In this document: piece by piece, positions 1 through 8,010 of the stretch
How the letters are laid out: every line of letters starts with the position of its first letter
How positions within the stretch are numbered: position 1 is the first letter of the stretch
NCBI GenBank assembly: GCA_030428945.1
Contig: JAUIEC010000025.1
Coordinates: 1 to 39,102, forward strand
Source: Phycisphaerae bacterium
GTDB lineage: Bacteria; Planctomycetota; Phycisphaerae; UBA1845; Fen-1342
DNA: 39,102 nucleotides
Reading direction: 5' to 3'
Notes under the pieces: generated by a model
Database searches by the model: none
The model's input: the letters and a program-made list of their open reading frames with translations, nothing else
What the model was told of the DNA's origin: nothing
Position numbers and translations under genes: made by a program

Positions 1-378
1 TTGACCAGCCCGTTGGCCAGCCTCTCGCGAACGGCGTCGTCCTGTGGGTAGCTGGATTGGAGTTTTCGCAGTTCGTTGAGGAGATTGTCGGCTCGCTCGG
101 TATCGGCTTTTGCGTTGTTGAACGCGTTGAACAGCCCGTTGGCCAGCCTCTCGCGAACGGCGTCGTCCTGTGGGTAGCTGGATTGGAGTTTTCGCAGTTT
201 GTCGAGGAGATTGTCGGCTCGCTCGGTATCGGCTCCTGCGTCGTGGAGCGCATTGAACAGCCCTCTGGCCAGACTCTCGCGGACGGCGTCGTCCTGTGGA
301 AGGCCGATGATGGAGTCGACGAGTTGCGTGAATCGATCGAGCTCGATGGCGGTAACCTGACCCTGCGTCCACATGAAT
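1..378 (-). repeat. 126-bp in-frame direct repeats in the STAND-like gene
   Basis: Three units with a period of exactly 126 bp (42 codons) are visible, at about 1-126, 127-252 and 253-378. The first two differ at only a handful of positions. The third keeps its first half and diverges afterwards. The array continues past the left edge, so the total copy number is unknown. Confidence 0.9.
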
Positions 379-2753
379 GCACCAACAGCCCGGACCAGCG
401 CAGGTTCCTCGGTCGACTCCGCCAGGCGGCGGCCGCGCCTCTGTATGGCGGCGTTATCACCCTTGGCGTATTCTCTGCGGCCGAGAGCCAGGTGGGCGTC
501 GGCCAGTGCTGCGGGATTTCGGTTTGGCCCGGGTTTCAGCAGCAACGGCAGGGCGGCATGCGAAGGGAAGTTGTCGGCAACCCGCTTGACGAAGTCGTGC
601 ATGCCGAGTGTCCAGGCCAGGTCGATCAACGCTTCAGCCAGCAAAGGATCTTCCGTCAGTCGCCAAAGGACGAACGCTTCGCCCAGTATGTCGGGTTCCA
701 AGTGCGGCGCGTAGACGCCGGTGGCACCGGAAACCAGCAGCGCGTAGGTGGCGCCGTTCCAACCGGAACGGCTCGGAATGCCGACCGATTCAGCGTGGTT
801 CAGGGCTTCGGAGAGGGTGCTCGCTCTGCCGCCGTCTCGCAGGCCGCGGCACATCGTCGCCAGACATACCAGGCGGGCCCAGGCGTCGGGATCGGAGGCC
901 GACTCCGCACTCCGCAACCGCTTCACGGCGTGATGCCATTCACGGTTCCGCAGGTGATGGACCAGGTCTTCCACACTCCAGTTGAGACCGGCCTGCTGGT
1001 CGCTCTCTCGGATGGCCTCGGCGCCCATCGCAGCGAACAGGGGACGGCACCGCGGGTCGATTCTCTTGACGACGGCGCGCCGTGCTTCGATGTCCGTGGA
1101 TGTCAGTTGCTGACCGGAATCCTCGGCATCCTGGCGAATGATGGCGTCCAGGGCGTCATCGTCGAGGCCGGTCAACGAGTGCTCGGGCTGCCGCTGCAAC
1201 GAACGGATGGACTGCCGCGGGTCGGACGTGTTGAAACGTCGGTGCGTCTGCCAGAAATTGCCCCCCTCCTCACCCTCGGTTTCCAGCAGAGGCAGCCAGG
1301 GTGGTTCGAGAGGTTGGCCGGGAAGGTCCGAGCCGACTCCCGTTCGGACCACCTCGCGCTCAAGCAGCAGGACGCGGACCCGCGTGCCCGCTGTCCAGCG
1401 CTGACTCTTGTCAGGGTCCGAGAGTTTGCTCAGGATTGCGCCGATGGCGGCGGCGTGTTCTGCCACGTAGTCGAAGACGATCAGCGTCGACTTGGTAGGA
1501 TCCCACAGGTCCCACCGGTGGAAGGTGGGCTTGTGATTGCCGGCTTCGCAGAAACCGGCCGTCCAATCGGCGGCGACGGCGTCGCGACAACACTGCAAGG
1601 CGAGACGGCTCTTGCCTGCGCCGGCTGGTCCGGTCCAGAGGTCCCAGGAGAACCGACGCGGGTCGTCCAGCCAGTCGGTCAGGAGTTTCCGTTCGCTGTC
1701 ACGACCCACCAGTCGGATCCGCTCATTGCGAAAGACGAACCGGTCGCGCTGATTGTCGGGATCAGGAGTCGGGAGCGTCAGATCCGGGTGGTGCAGCAGC
1801 TTCAGGGTGTCCTCGACACGCTGCAAAGCCTCGTGTTGCTGCTCGAGCAGGTGCACAACCCAGTGGGCAGTAGCCTCGATGCGGCTGATTCGCTCACGGA
1901 CCTCCGTGGCGTGCTGTCGCCATTCGGCCGTGAGATCAAACAAAGCACGGCGGAGCGAGTGGACGTCCCGGGCCAACCGGGTTGTACGGCGAAGCAGCAC
2001 GCTGCTGACGAGCAACTGCATGGCCTCGGCCGCGCAGCCCTCCGTCGCGAAGTCTTCCTTCAGGTATTCCCAGAGGGCTTCGCCGAGGCGCCGGTTGAGC
2101 CGGTCGGCGATTCGCCGGCCATCGGCGCTGGAGGGGCCAAAGGGGAGCGATGTCTCCGGGCTCAGCCGTTGGAGGAACGCGAACCACGCCTCGCGGCTCA
2201 AGCCGAAGGCAGAGCGGTCCTGGATCAGCCGCCAGGTCTCGCCCTCGAACAGCAATTGGAACGGCGACTGATACGATGAAGAACTTGCGCGCCTGGCGGT
2301 CTCCGTGGCGGCGACTTCGGCCCAGACCTCCGGTGCCCGGTTCGCGTGGGCGCGGAGCCAGTTTCGCGCACCGTCTCCGTCCGGTCGAGGAAGGCGGTCG
2401 CCTCGCTGCGGGTCGGCCGCATCCAGCAGCATTAGCCGGACGGCATGGCCGACCGCCTTGGTCAGATCGTGGTTGGCAAAGAAAATCGAAGCGCCTCGCA
2501 GGCGGCTTCGCAGGCGGGCGGCGACCCACGCCTGCAAGAAACCAGGGATCGTCGCGAGGACGAGTCCGGCCGCGACAAACGCGAGCGTGGCCAGGTCCGG
2601 AAGGGCAGCCGTCTGGCCCGGCTTCAGGCCGCGGGCCTTGAGCCCCATCACGGCAACGACCAGGACCAGGAAGACGATCCACACGACCCGTGCCAGCCAC
2701 ACGGGCATTGCCCGCCGCGCCAGCCAAAGCGATTTTCCCCAGAACTGCCGCAT
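1..2753 (-). CDS. Membrane-anchored STAND-like P-loop ATPase with 42-residue repeat tail (3' end missing)
   Basis: The frame is open from an ATG at 2753 to the window edge, 917 codons with no stop, so the C-terminus lies outside. GAGG sits four bases before the ATG. Two hydrophobic segments, about residues 22-38 and 54-73, predict a membrane anchor. A charged helical stretch around 280-340 looks like a coiled coil. The ATPase core has Walker A GPAGAGKS at 375-382 and a Walker B-like LIVFDY with Asp428, followed by an Arg-bearing strand (VRVLLLER) resembling sensor 1. From about residue 790 there are helical repeats of 42 residues containing DDAVRERLANGL and ADTERADNLL. This order (anchor, P-loop ATPase, repeats) is that of STAND regulators, in which repeats sense a ligand and the ATPase switches an N-terminal effector. 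An immunity role is inference only. It is divergent from the FlgI-like gene. Confidence 0.85.
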   Translation of the reverse strand, partial: MRQFWGKSLWLARRAMPVWLARVVWIVFLVLVVAVMGLKARGLKPGQTAALPDLATLAFVAAGLVLATIPGFLQAWVAARLRSRLRGASIFFANHDLTKAVGHAVRLMLLDAADPQRGDRLPRPDGDGARNWLRAHANRAPEVWAEVAATETARRASSSSYQSPFQLLFEGETWRLIQDRSAFGLSREAWFAFLQRLSPETSLPFGPSSADGRRIADRLNRRLGEALWEYLKEDFATEGCAAEAMQLLVSSVLLRRTTRLARDVHSLRRALFDLTAEWRQHATEVRERISRIEATAHWVVHLLEQQHEALQRVEDTLKLLHHPDLTLPTPDPDNQRDRFVFRNERIRLVGRDSERKLLTDWLDDPRRFSWDLWTGPAGAGKSRLALQCCRDAVAADWTAGFCEAGNHKPTFHRWDLWDPTKSTLIVFDYVAEHAAAIGAILSKLSDPDKSQRWTAGTRVRVLLLEREVVRTGVGSDLPGQPLEPPWLPLLETEGEEGGNFWQTHRRFNTSDPRQSIRSLQRQPEHSLTGLDDDALDAIIRQDAEDSGQQLTSTDIEARRAVVKRIDPRCRPLFAAMGAEAIRESDQQAGLNWSVEDLVHHLRNREWHHAVKRLRSAESASDPDAWARLVCLATMCRGLRDGGRASTLSEALNHAESVGIPSRSGWNGATYALLVSGATGVYAPHLEPDILGEAFVLWRLTEDPLLAEALIDLAWTLGMHDFVKRVADNFPSHAALPLLLKPGPNRNPAALADAHLALGRREYAKGDNAAIQRRGRRLAESTEEPALVRAVGAFMWTQGQVTAIELDRFTQLVDSIIGLPQDDAVRESLARGLFNALHDAGADTERADNLLDKLRKLQSSYPQDDAVRERLANGLFNAFNNAKADTERADNLLNELRKLQSSYPQDDAVRERLANGLV

Positions 2754-2926
2754 GATGCCTCTGCACGTTCCCCGGATGAGTTCTAGGGAATTATCCTAGT
2801 ATAAACAACGGCGCCAACTCCTTCCGCGTGGCCTTCGGTGCGATCTGCGACCCTGACTGCCGGTGCGGCCGATTTGCGCGTATACTGCGGGGTCCGCACG
2901 AGTCGGGGGTTTGAGGATTGCTGCGC
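2754..2926. promoter_or_regulatory. Divergent promoter region with a small inverted repeat
   Basis: This 173-bp gap separates the divergent STAND-like and FlgI-like genes and must hold the promoters of both. It includes the most AT-rich stretch nearby, about 2780-2812, with a TATAAA-like run at 2801-2806. Five-base arms CTAGG (2783-2787) and CCTAG (2795-2799) flank seven bases and lie 30 bp before the ATPase start. They could be an operator. No promoter elements can be assigned firmly by eye. Confidence 0.35.
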
Positions 2927-4741
2927 ATGGGACGATTTGCGAACGGGCTGGTTCTGCTTGCGCTGCTGGGCGTGCTCAGCGGCTGTGGCGACTTTGAATT
3001 CAAGCCCTGGAACCCGTTTGAGAAGAAGGAACTGCCGCCTGAGCCCAGCGCCGAGCGGGCCCGCGAGCGCGACCCCGTGCTGGCCGAGACCGTCGGGGCC
3101 TACACGCTGGTCAGCGCCGCCGACTCGCTTCGCCTGCGCGGCTTCGGCCTGGTCGTCGGACTCGGCGACCGCGGCAGCAGCGACTGCCCGACCTCGGTCC
3201 GCGACTACCTGGTCGACTACTTCCGCAAGGAATTCGCCCCGCTCGACGGCGCCGGCGTCTCGTCGATCTCGCCCGACCGGCTGATCGACTCGTCCGATAC
3301 CGCCGTCGTCGAGATCATCGGCGACATCAAGTCCGGCGCCCGCCGCGGACATCGCTTCGACGTGCAGGTCAGCGCCCTCGGCGCCGAGACCCGCTCGCTC
3401 GAAGGCGGCGTGCTGCTGCCGGCCGAACTCAAGATCTTCCAGGCCACCCCGCGCGGCGTGATCGCCGGGCGACCCCTCGCCCGGGCCAGCGGATCGATCT
3501 TCACCAATCCGTTCGGAAACCCCACCGGCGGCGAACGCGGCGTGCGACGCGGCTTCGTCCTCGGCGGCGGCCGGACGCTCGACGAACGCAGCGCGCGACT
3601 GCTGCTCGAAGAACCGTCGTACTCGATGGCCCGGCGGATCGAACGGCGGATCAACGAACGCTTCGGACAGCGCCCGGCCGCGGCCGAGGCGATGAGCCGC
3701 GGCTACGTCGACCTGAACACCCCTGACCACTACAACAACGACCCCGAGTGGTTCCTCGACCTGGTCCTGCACCTGCAACTCGAGAATTCGCCCGAGTACC
3801 TCGAACGGCGGATCCGCGACCTGCGCACGCTGGTCAACGGTGACGCCCAGCGCCTCGAGCACCTCTCGCTGATCTGGGAGGGCATCGGGCGGAACATCAT
3901 CACCGAGATCCAGCCGCTCTATGAGGCGGACGACCCGCTGATCCGCTACTACGCCGCCCGGGCCGGACTCCGCCTCGGCGATGTCAACGCGCTCGGACCG
4001 ATGGCCGCCGTCAGCACCAGCAGCGGACACTCCCACCAGATCCTGGCGGTCCGCGAACTCGGCCGGGCCCGCGTCCCGGGCACCACCGAACGACTGGCGG
4101 CCCTGCTGAACGTGGCCGACCAGCAGATCCGCGTGGCCGCCTACGAGGAACTGGTCGACCGCGGCTACGGCCCGATCCGCAGCGAACCGTTCGCCAGCGC
4201 CGCCGACCCGCGCGAACTGAACTTCATCCTCGACCTGGTCCCGTCCGATGGCCGTCCGCTCGTCTACGTCCGGCGGACCGGGCAGCCGCGACTGGCGATC
4301 TTCGGCGGCCCGCTGAAGGTGCAGACGCCGCTGTTCTATCGCCACCCGCTCGACTGGGTCACGCTCGACACGGCCGACGGCGGCGACGAGATCACCGTCC
4401 TGGCCCGCGGACGGACCACCGGGCGGTTCGCTCCGCCGTTCCAGGTGCCGGCCGAAGTGTCGGACCTGGTCCGGGCCCTGGCGTTCACCGCCCGCGGCAC
4501 GCGCGCCCGCGACGCCCGCGGCCTTGGGCTGCCGTACTCGGTGGTTGTGCAGGTCCTGAGCGGACTCGAAGATACGGACTCGATCGCCGCGCCGGTCGTG
4601 ATCGAGGAACGCAGCGTGACCGAACTGCTCGGACCGGCCGAATCCGGCGGTCGCCCCGAGGCCGAGGCGCCCCCGTCCCGCCGTCGCGAGGCCGAAGCGC
4701 CCGACGGCGACCCCGACCTTCCCGCCCGAGAGAACGAGTGA
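2927..4741 (+). CDS. FlgI (flagellar P-ring)-domain lipoprotein
   Basis: This 604-residue protein begins with a lipoprotein signal ending in LLGVLSGC, so it should be acylated and sit on the periplasmic face of a membrane. The ATG at 2927 is preferred over an in-frame TTG at 2918 because GAGG at 2913-2916 lies ten bases before the ATG but directly against the TTG. After a Pro/Glu-rich linker, LRGFGLVVGLGDRG and the following region match the N-terminal domain of FlgI, the P-ring protein. Typical FlgI is roughly 350-370 residues; this one has a long extra C-terminal part and a charged Glu/Pro/Arg tail. No other flagellar gene is nearby. FlgI-domain lipoproteins are often annotated in Planctomycetes and may have an envelope role unrelated to motility. 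It ends one base before the next start, so the two are probably co-transcribed. Confidence 0.75.
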   Translation: MGRFANGLVLLALLGVLSGCGDFEFKPWNPFEKKELPPEPSAERARERDPVLAETVGAYTLVSAADSLRLRGFGLVVGLGDRGSSDCPTSVRDYLVDYFRKEFAPLDGAGVSSISPDRLIDSSDTAVVEIIGDIKSGARRGHRFDVQVSALGAETRSLEGGVLLPAELKIFQATPRGVIAGRPLARASGSIFTNPFGNPTGGERGVRRGFVLGGGRTLDERSARLLLEEPSYSMARRIERRINERFGQRPAAAEAMSRGYVDLNTPDHYNNDPEWFLDLVLHLQLENSPEYLERRIRDLRTLVNGDAQRLEHLSLIWEGIGRNIITEIQPLYEADDPLIRYYAARAGLRLGDVNALGPMAAVSTSSGHSHQILAVRELGRARVPGTTERLAALLNVADQQIRVAAYEELVDRGYGPIRSEPFASAADPRELNFILDLVPSDGRPLVYVRRTGQPRLAIFGGPLKVQTPLFYRHPLDWVTLDTADGGDEITVLARGRTTGRFAPPFQVPAEVSDLVRALAFTARGTRARDARGLGLPYSVVVQVLSGLEDTDSIAAPVVIEERSVTELLGPAESGGRPEAEAPPSRRREAEAPDGDPDLPARENE

Positions 4742-4742
4742 G

Positions 4743-5636
4743 ATGGCCAAACGTCCGACACGAAAGAAACGCACCACCAGCGCCCCGCGGCGCATGCGCC
4801 TGCAGAAGTACCTGGCCGACTCGGGGGTGACTTCGCGGCGGCATGCCGAGTCGTACATCCTCGAAGGACGCGTGCTGGTCAACGGCGAAGTGGTCGATAC
4901 GATCCCGTCCTTCGTCACGCCCGGCGAAGACGAAGTCCGCTTCAACGGCAGCGTGGTCAGGCCGCAGCAGCACGCCTACTTCCTGATCAACAAGCCGACC
5001 GGGATCGTCTGCACGCAGCGCGACCCGGGCGGTCGCATGCGGGTCGTCGACCTGCTGCCGGAAGGCATCCCGCGCGTCTATCCCGTCGGCCGCCTGGACG
5101 TCGACAGTTCCGGACTGCTGCTGCTGACCAATGACGGCGAACTGGCCGCCAAGGTCAGTCACCCCAGCTACGGGCTGCCGAAGGTCTACCGCGTCGAGGT
5201 CAAGGGCGAGGTCCCACGCGACATCGTGGCCCAGATGCGAAAGGGCGTGTACCTGTCGGACGGCCGGGCCCGCGCCTCGGAAGTCACGGTCGTGCACCAC
5301 GCCCGCGACCGCAGCGTGCTCGAACTGACCCTCCGCGAGGGTCGCAACCGACAGATCCGCCGCATGCTGGCCCGCCTCGGACACCCCGTCAAAACGCTCA
5401 AGCGGATCCGCATCGGACCGCTCGAAGTCCGTCGCCTGCCCGACGGCGCCTGTCGGCGCCTCAGCGGCGTCGAACTCGACCGACTGCTCGACGCGCTCGA
5501 GACCGCCCGGGCCGAGGCGGCCGCCAACCGCCCGCGACGAACCCGCCGACGCGGCCGACCCGCCGAGCGCGACGGCGGCCCGCGGCGCCCCGAGCCCGCC
5601 CGCGAAACGAAACGCAAGCGGCGGATCGTCAACTGA
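4743..5636 (+). CDS. rluB: 23S rRNA pseudouridine synthase, RsuA/RluB family
   Basis: This 297-residue protein should isomerise a uridine to pseudouridine in ribosomal RNA. An S4 RNA-binding domain covers about residues 19-75 (MRLQKYLADSGVTSRR, then the RVLVNGEVV strand). The catalytic domain carries GRLDVDSSGLLLLTNDG, whose first Asp is the expected catalytic residue, and later LREGRNRQIRRML, typical of the RsuA/RluB/RluE/RluF branch. The C-terminal 60 residues are a basic Arg-rich tail, common in RluB proteins. It starts one base after the FlgI-like stop, indicating translational coupling. RluB rather than RsuA or RluF is the likeliest assignment, but the exact target uridine cannot be read from sequence. 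Confidence 0.92.
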   Translation: MAKRPTRKKRTTSAPRRMRLQKYLADSGVTSRRHAESYILEGRVLVNGEVVDTIPSFVTPGEDEVRFNGSVVRPQQHAYFLINKPTGIVCTQRDPGGRMRVVDLLPEGIPRVYPVGRLDVDSSGLLLLTNDGELAAKVSHPSYGLPKVYRVEVKGEVPRDIVAQMRKGVYLSDGRARASEVTVVHHARDRSVLELTLREGRNRQIRRMLARLGHPVKTLKRIRIGPLEVRRLPDGACRRLSGVELDRLLDALETARAEAAANRPRRTRRRGRPAERDGGPRRPEPARETKRKRRIVN

Positions 5637-5738
5637 TCGGTCCAGCCCGCGTCCGGAAGCAGGGGCCGGGAACCGGGTTCCGGAGCCCGGCAGAGGGCCG
5701 CGCGGCCGCGCCCCTTGACCGTCCGGTTACCATCTGGC

Positions 5739-6425
5739 ATGAACTACCTGTCGCACTTTGTGTTCAACCATGAAGTCTGCGGCCATCCCGTCGTGCCGCA
5801 CTTTGTCCTGGGGGTCGCGATCCCGGACCTCTGGCCACGCGTCTCGCGACGGCGGCGGATCCACTGGCCCAGCGTCCGCGCCAGCAGTCCGACGCACGCC
5901 AGCGGGCAGGCACTGCGGGCCGGGCTGCTGAACCACGTGGCCGCGGATGCCGCCTTTCACCAGAGCGGCTCGTTCCTCGACTGGCAGGCGGAACTGGCCG
6001 CGGCCCAGCCCCGGGCGCGGCACCATGCCGTTCGCGATTTCCTGGCGCATGTCACGCTCGAACTGGCCCTTGACCATCACCTGGTCCATGCCGATCCGGG
6101 CCTGGCCGACCGTTTCTACGGCGTGCTGGCGGAGGCCGACCCGTCCGCGGCCGAGCGGCACCTGGCGGACGTGGGACGCGTCGACGCCCGCGGGCTGGCG
6201 ACGCATGTCGGCTTGTTCCAGGAGCGTGGCTTCCTGCGGGCCTACGGCGAGCGGCTGGCACTGCGGGCGGCCATGCGGTTCGTCCTCGGGATGGTGCGGG
6301 TCGAGTTGGAACCCTTGCCCGACGACGCGCTGGACCGCGTGGTCGACGGGGCCATCGCCCTGGCGCGCCCGGACGCGGTCTGGTCCGACCTGCGGCGGAG
6401 TGCGGCCGCCCGGCGAATCGAGTAG
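5739..6425 (+). CDS. ACP phosphodiesterase-like (AcpH-like) protein
   Basis: This 228-residue protein starts MNYLSHFVF, resembling the start of acyl-carrier-protein phosphodiesterases, which remove phosphopantetheine from ACP. His- and Asp-rich motifs could bind a metal: LLNHVAADAAFH about one third along, and HVTLELALDHHL in the middle. The ATG at 5739 was chosen over an in-frame GTG at 5715 because the family similarity begins there; no strong ribosome site is visible. It follows rluB after about 100 bp of GC-rich sequence. The family assignment rests on motif resemblance only, and a different metal-dependent hydrolase is possible. Confidence 0.5.
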   Translation: MNYLSHFVFNHEVCGHPVVPHFVLGVAIPDLWPRVSRRRRIHWPSVRASSPTHASGQALRAGLLNHVAADAAFHQSGSFLDWQAELAAAQPRARHHAVRDFLAHVTLELALDHHLVHADPGLADRFYGVLAEADPSAAERHLADVGRVDARGLATHVGLFQERGFLRAYGERLALRAAMRFVLGMVRVELEPLPDDALDRVVDGAIALARPDAVWSDLRRSAAARRIE

Positions 6426-6514
6426 AATTCCCGGCGTCAGGGCCCGGCCGAATCGGCCGCGGTGTCGCGTTCGCGGCGCGGGTCCGGTTGAGCCAGATCG
6501 TAAGGAGATGATCC

Positions 6515-6703
6515 ATGCGCAACGGAGTGAAGGCACTGGCCGTCCTGGCGGCTGTGGGCGTAACCGCGACGGCCCTGGGACAGGACGACACGACGACGAA
6601 TCCGCTGGCGGCCCTGGGTGCGCTGGGTCCGATTCTGATCGCGGTGTTCCTGTACTTCTGGGCCCAGTGGGGCGGCTTCCGCCTGTTCACCGGCAACTTC
6701 TAG
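6515..6703 (+). CDS. Small secreted or membrane peptide (62 aa)
   Basis: The ORF has an excellent ribosome site: AAGGAG at 6501-6506, eight bases before the ATG. Residues 1-22 look like a signal peptide ending TALGQ. After a short DDTTTN linker, about residues 31-52 form a hydrophobic, probably transmembrane segment (LGALGPILIAVFLYFWAQW), and the protein ends FRLFTGNF. A stable hairpin lies just downstream. I do not recognise the family. The good initiation signal and a two-segment membrane layout support a real gene. Its position before gap may be coincidental, since the hairpin separates them. Confidence 0.7.
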   Translation: MRNGVKALAVLAAVGVTATALGQDDTTTNPLAALGALGPILIAVFLYFWAQWGGFRLFTGNF

Positions 6704-6725
6704 GTGCCGGACGTTCGATCACGAT

Positions 6726-6764
6726 GACAGCCGCATGCTTCGCTGGTCGAGGGATGCGGCTGTC
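6726..6764 (+). terminator. Hairpin terminator after the 62-aa peptide gene
   Basis: Arms GACAGCCGCAT (6726-6736) and ATGCGGCTGTC (6754-6764) form a perfect 11-bp stem with a 17-base loop, 22 bases after the stop. Only a short pyrimidine-rich stretch follows, so the tail is weak. Confidence 0.6.
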
Positions 6765-6773
6765 TCTTGCGCC

Positions 6774-6811
6774 GGGCCGGCTTGACAGTTTCGCGGGCCG
6801 GCCCGACAGTA
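6774..6811 (+). promoter_or_regulatory. 17-bp direct repeats upstream of gap
   Basis: Two near-identical 17-mers, GGGCCGGCTTGACAGTT (6774-6790) and GGGCCGGCCCGACAGTA (6795-6811), are spaced 21 bp apart (two helical turns) about 90 bp before gap. The first contains TTGACA, a perfect sigma-70 -35 hexamer, but no good -10 is at the expected distance. They could be tandem operator sites or part of the promoter. Confidence 0.35.
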
Positions 6812-6896
6812 CAAGGCTGGCGATTGCAACAGAAAGACCCCGGACCAGCCGGTCCCGGCGCGGTCTCGCGGGGGCACGAAGAAGGAGTTGGCGGCG

Positions 6897-7916
6897 ATGG
6901 CATTGAAAGTCGGTATCAACGGTTTCGGTCGGATCGGAAGGCTTGTCTTCCGGGTCGCCGCGAAGAACCCGGACATCGAAATCGTCGGGGTCAACGACCT
7001 GGTCCCGCCGGATTCGCTGGCGTACCTGCTCGAGTACGACTCGACCCACGGCCGCTACGACGGCGAGGTCTCGCACACCGAGTCGGCCCTGGTCGTCGAC
7101 GGCCAGACCGTCCGCAGCTTCTGCGAACGTGACCCGGCCAACCTGCCGTGGAAGGACGTCGGCGTCGACTACGTGATCGAATCGACCGGCATCTTCCGCG
7201 ACCGCGCGGGCTGCGAAAAGCACCTGGCGGCCGGCGCCAAGCGCGTGCTGATCTCGGCTCCGGCCAAGGACGCGGACATTCCGACGTTCGTCCTCGGCGT
7301 CAACGAAGAGAAGTACAACAAGGCCAGCGACACGATCATGTCGAATGCCAGTTGCACGACCAACTGCCTGGCCCCGGTCGCCAAGGTCGTCAACGACAGC
7401 TTCGGCATCGCCGAAGGCCTGATGACCACGGTCCACGCGATGACCGCCACCCAGCCGACCGTCGACGGCCCTTCCAGGAAGGACTGGCGGGGCGGGCGCG
7501 GCGCGGCCCAGAACATCATTCCTGCCTCGACCGGGGCGGCCAAGGCCGTCACCCTCTGCATTCCGGAACTGAAGGGCAAGCTGACCGGCATGGCGTTCCG
7601 CGTCCCGACCCCGAATGTCTCGGTCGTCGACCTGACCGTAAAGACCGATAAGGACACTTCGCTGGCGGAAATCGGCAAGGCGATCCAGGAGGCCGCCAAC
7701 GGCCGGATGAAGGGCATCCTCGGCTACACCGACGAGCAGGTCGTCAGCTCGGACTTCATAACCTGCCCGCTGTCATCGATTTACGACGCGGGCGCCTGCA
7801 TCGAACTGAACTCGAAGTTCTTCAAGCTGGTCTCCTGGTACGATAATGAATGGGGCTACTCGAACCGGATTGTGGATCTGGCGTGCTACGCCGGGAAGCA
7901 GGACGGATTGATTTAG
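6897..7916 (+). CDS. gap: Glyceraldehyde-3-phosphate dehydrogenase
   Basis: This 339-residue enzyme oxidises glyceraldehyde 3-phosphate to 1,3-bisphosphoglycerate in glycolysis, or the reverse in gluconeogenesis. The Rossmann start GINGFGRIGRLVFR and the Asp in VGVNDL point to NAD rather than NADP preference. The catalytic Cys is residue 153 in SNASCTTNCLAPV, and the substrate-binding SWYDNEWGYSNR stands near the end. The ATG at 6897 is preferred over an in-frame TTG at 6888 because GAAGGAG at 6881-6887 lies nine bases before it. It heads a gap-pgk-rpe cluster, with pgk 94 bp downstream behind a hairpin. Confidence 0.97.
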   Translation: MALKVGINGFGRIGRLVFRVAAKNPDIEIVGVNDLVPPDSLAYLLEYDSTHGRYDGEVSHTESALVVDGQTVRSFCERDPANLPWKDVGVDYVIESTGIFRDRAGCEKHLAAGAKRVLISAPAKDADIPTFVLGVNEEKYNKASDTIMSNASCTTNCLAPVAKVVNDSFGIAEGLMTTVHAMTATQPTVDGPSRKDWRGGRGAAQNIIPASTGAAKAVTLCIPELKGKLTGMAFRVPTPNVSVVDLTVKTDKDTSLAEIGKAIQEAANGRMKGILGYTDEQVVSSDFITCPLSSIYDAGACIELNSKFFKLVSWYDNEWGYSNRIVDLACYAGKQDGLI

Positions 7917-7951
7917 CCGGTTCGATTCGTACCATATAACGTGCTTCAGGC

Positions 7952-7981
7952 GGGGCCCATCCGGCATCAGGGGTGGGCCCC
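7952..7981 (+). terminator. Hairpin in the gap-pgk spacer
   Basis: GGGGCCCA (7952-7959) and TGGGCCCC (7974-7981) form an 8-bp GC stem around a 14-base loop between gap and pgk. There is no U-tract, so it may attenuate or protect the mRNA 3' end rather than fully terminate. Confidence 0.45.
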
Positions 7982-8010
7982 GTGCTTAGGAGCCTTTGGC
8001 GGAAAGACAC

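Noticed and set aside
57..2279. Long plus-strand open frame of 740 codons
   Set aside because: It is antisense to the STAND-like ATPase frame, which carries real motifs (P-loop, membrane segments, repeats). The plus frame is compositionally odd and has no recognisable domain; long antisense frames are common in GC-rich DNA.
1936..2766. Minus-strand open frame of 276 codons
   Set aside because: It overlaps the STAND-like gene in another frame, is Arg/Pro/Gly-rich and shows no domain.
2783..4945. Minus-strand open frame of 720 codons opposite the FlgI-like gene
   Set aside because: Its residues are His/Asp/Val/Gly-rich in the way typical of antisense of codon-biased genes; no motif seen.
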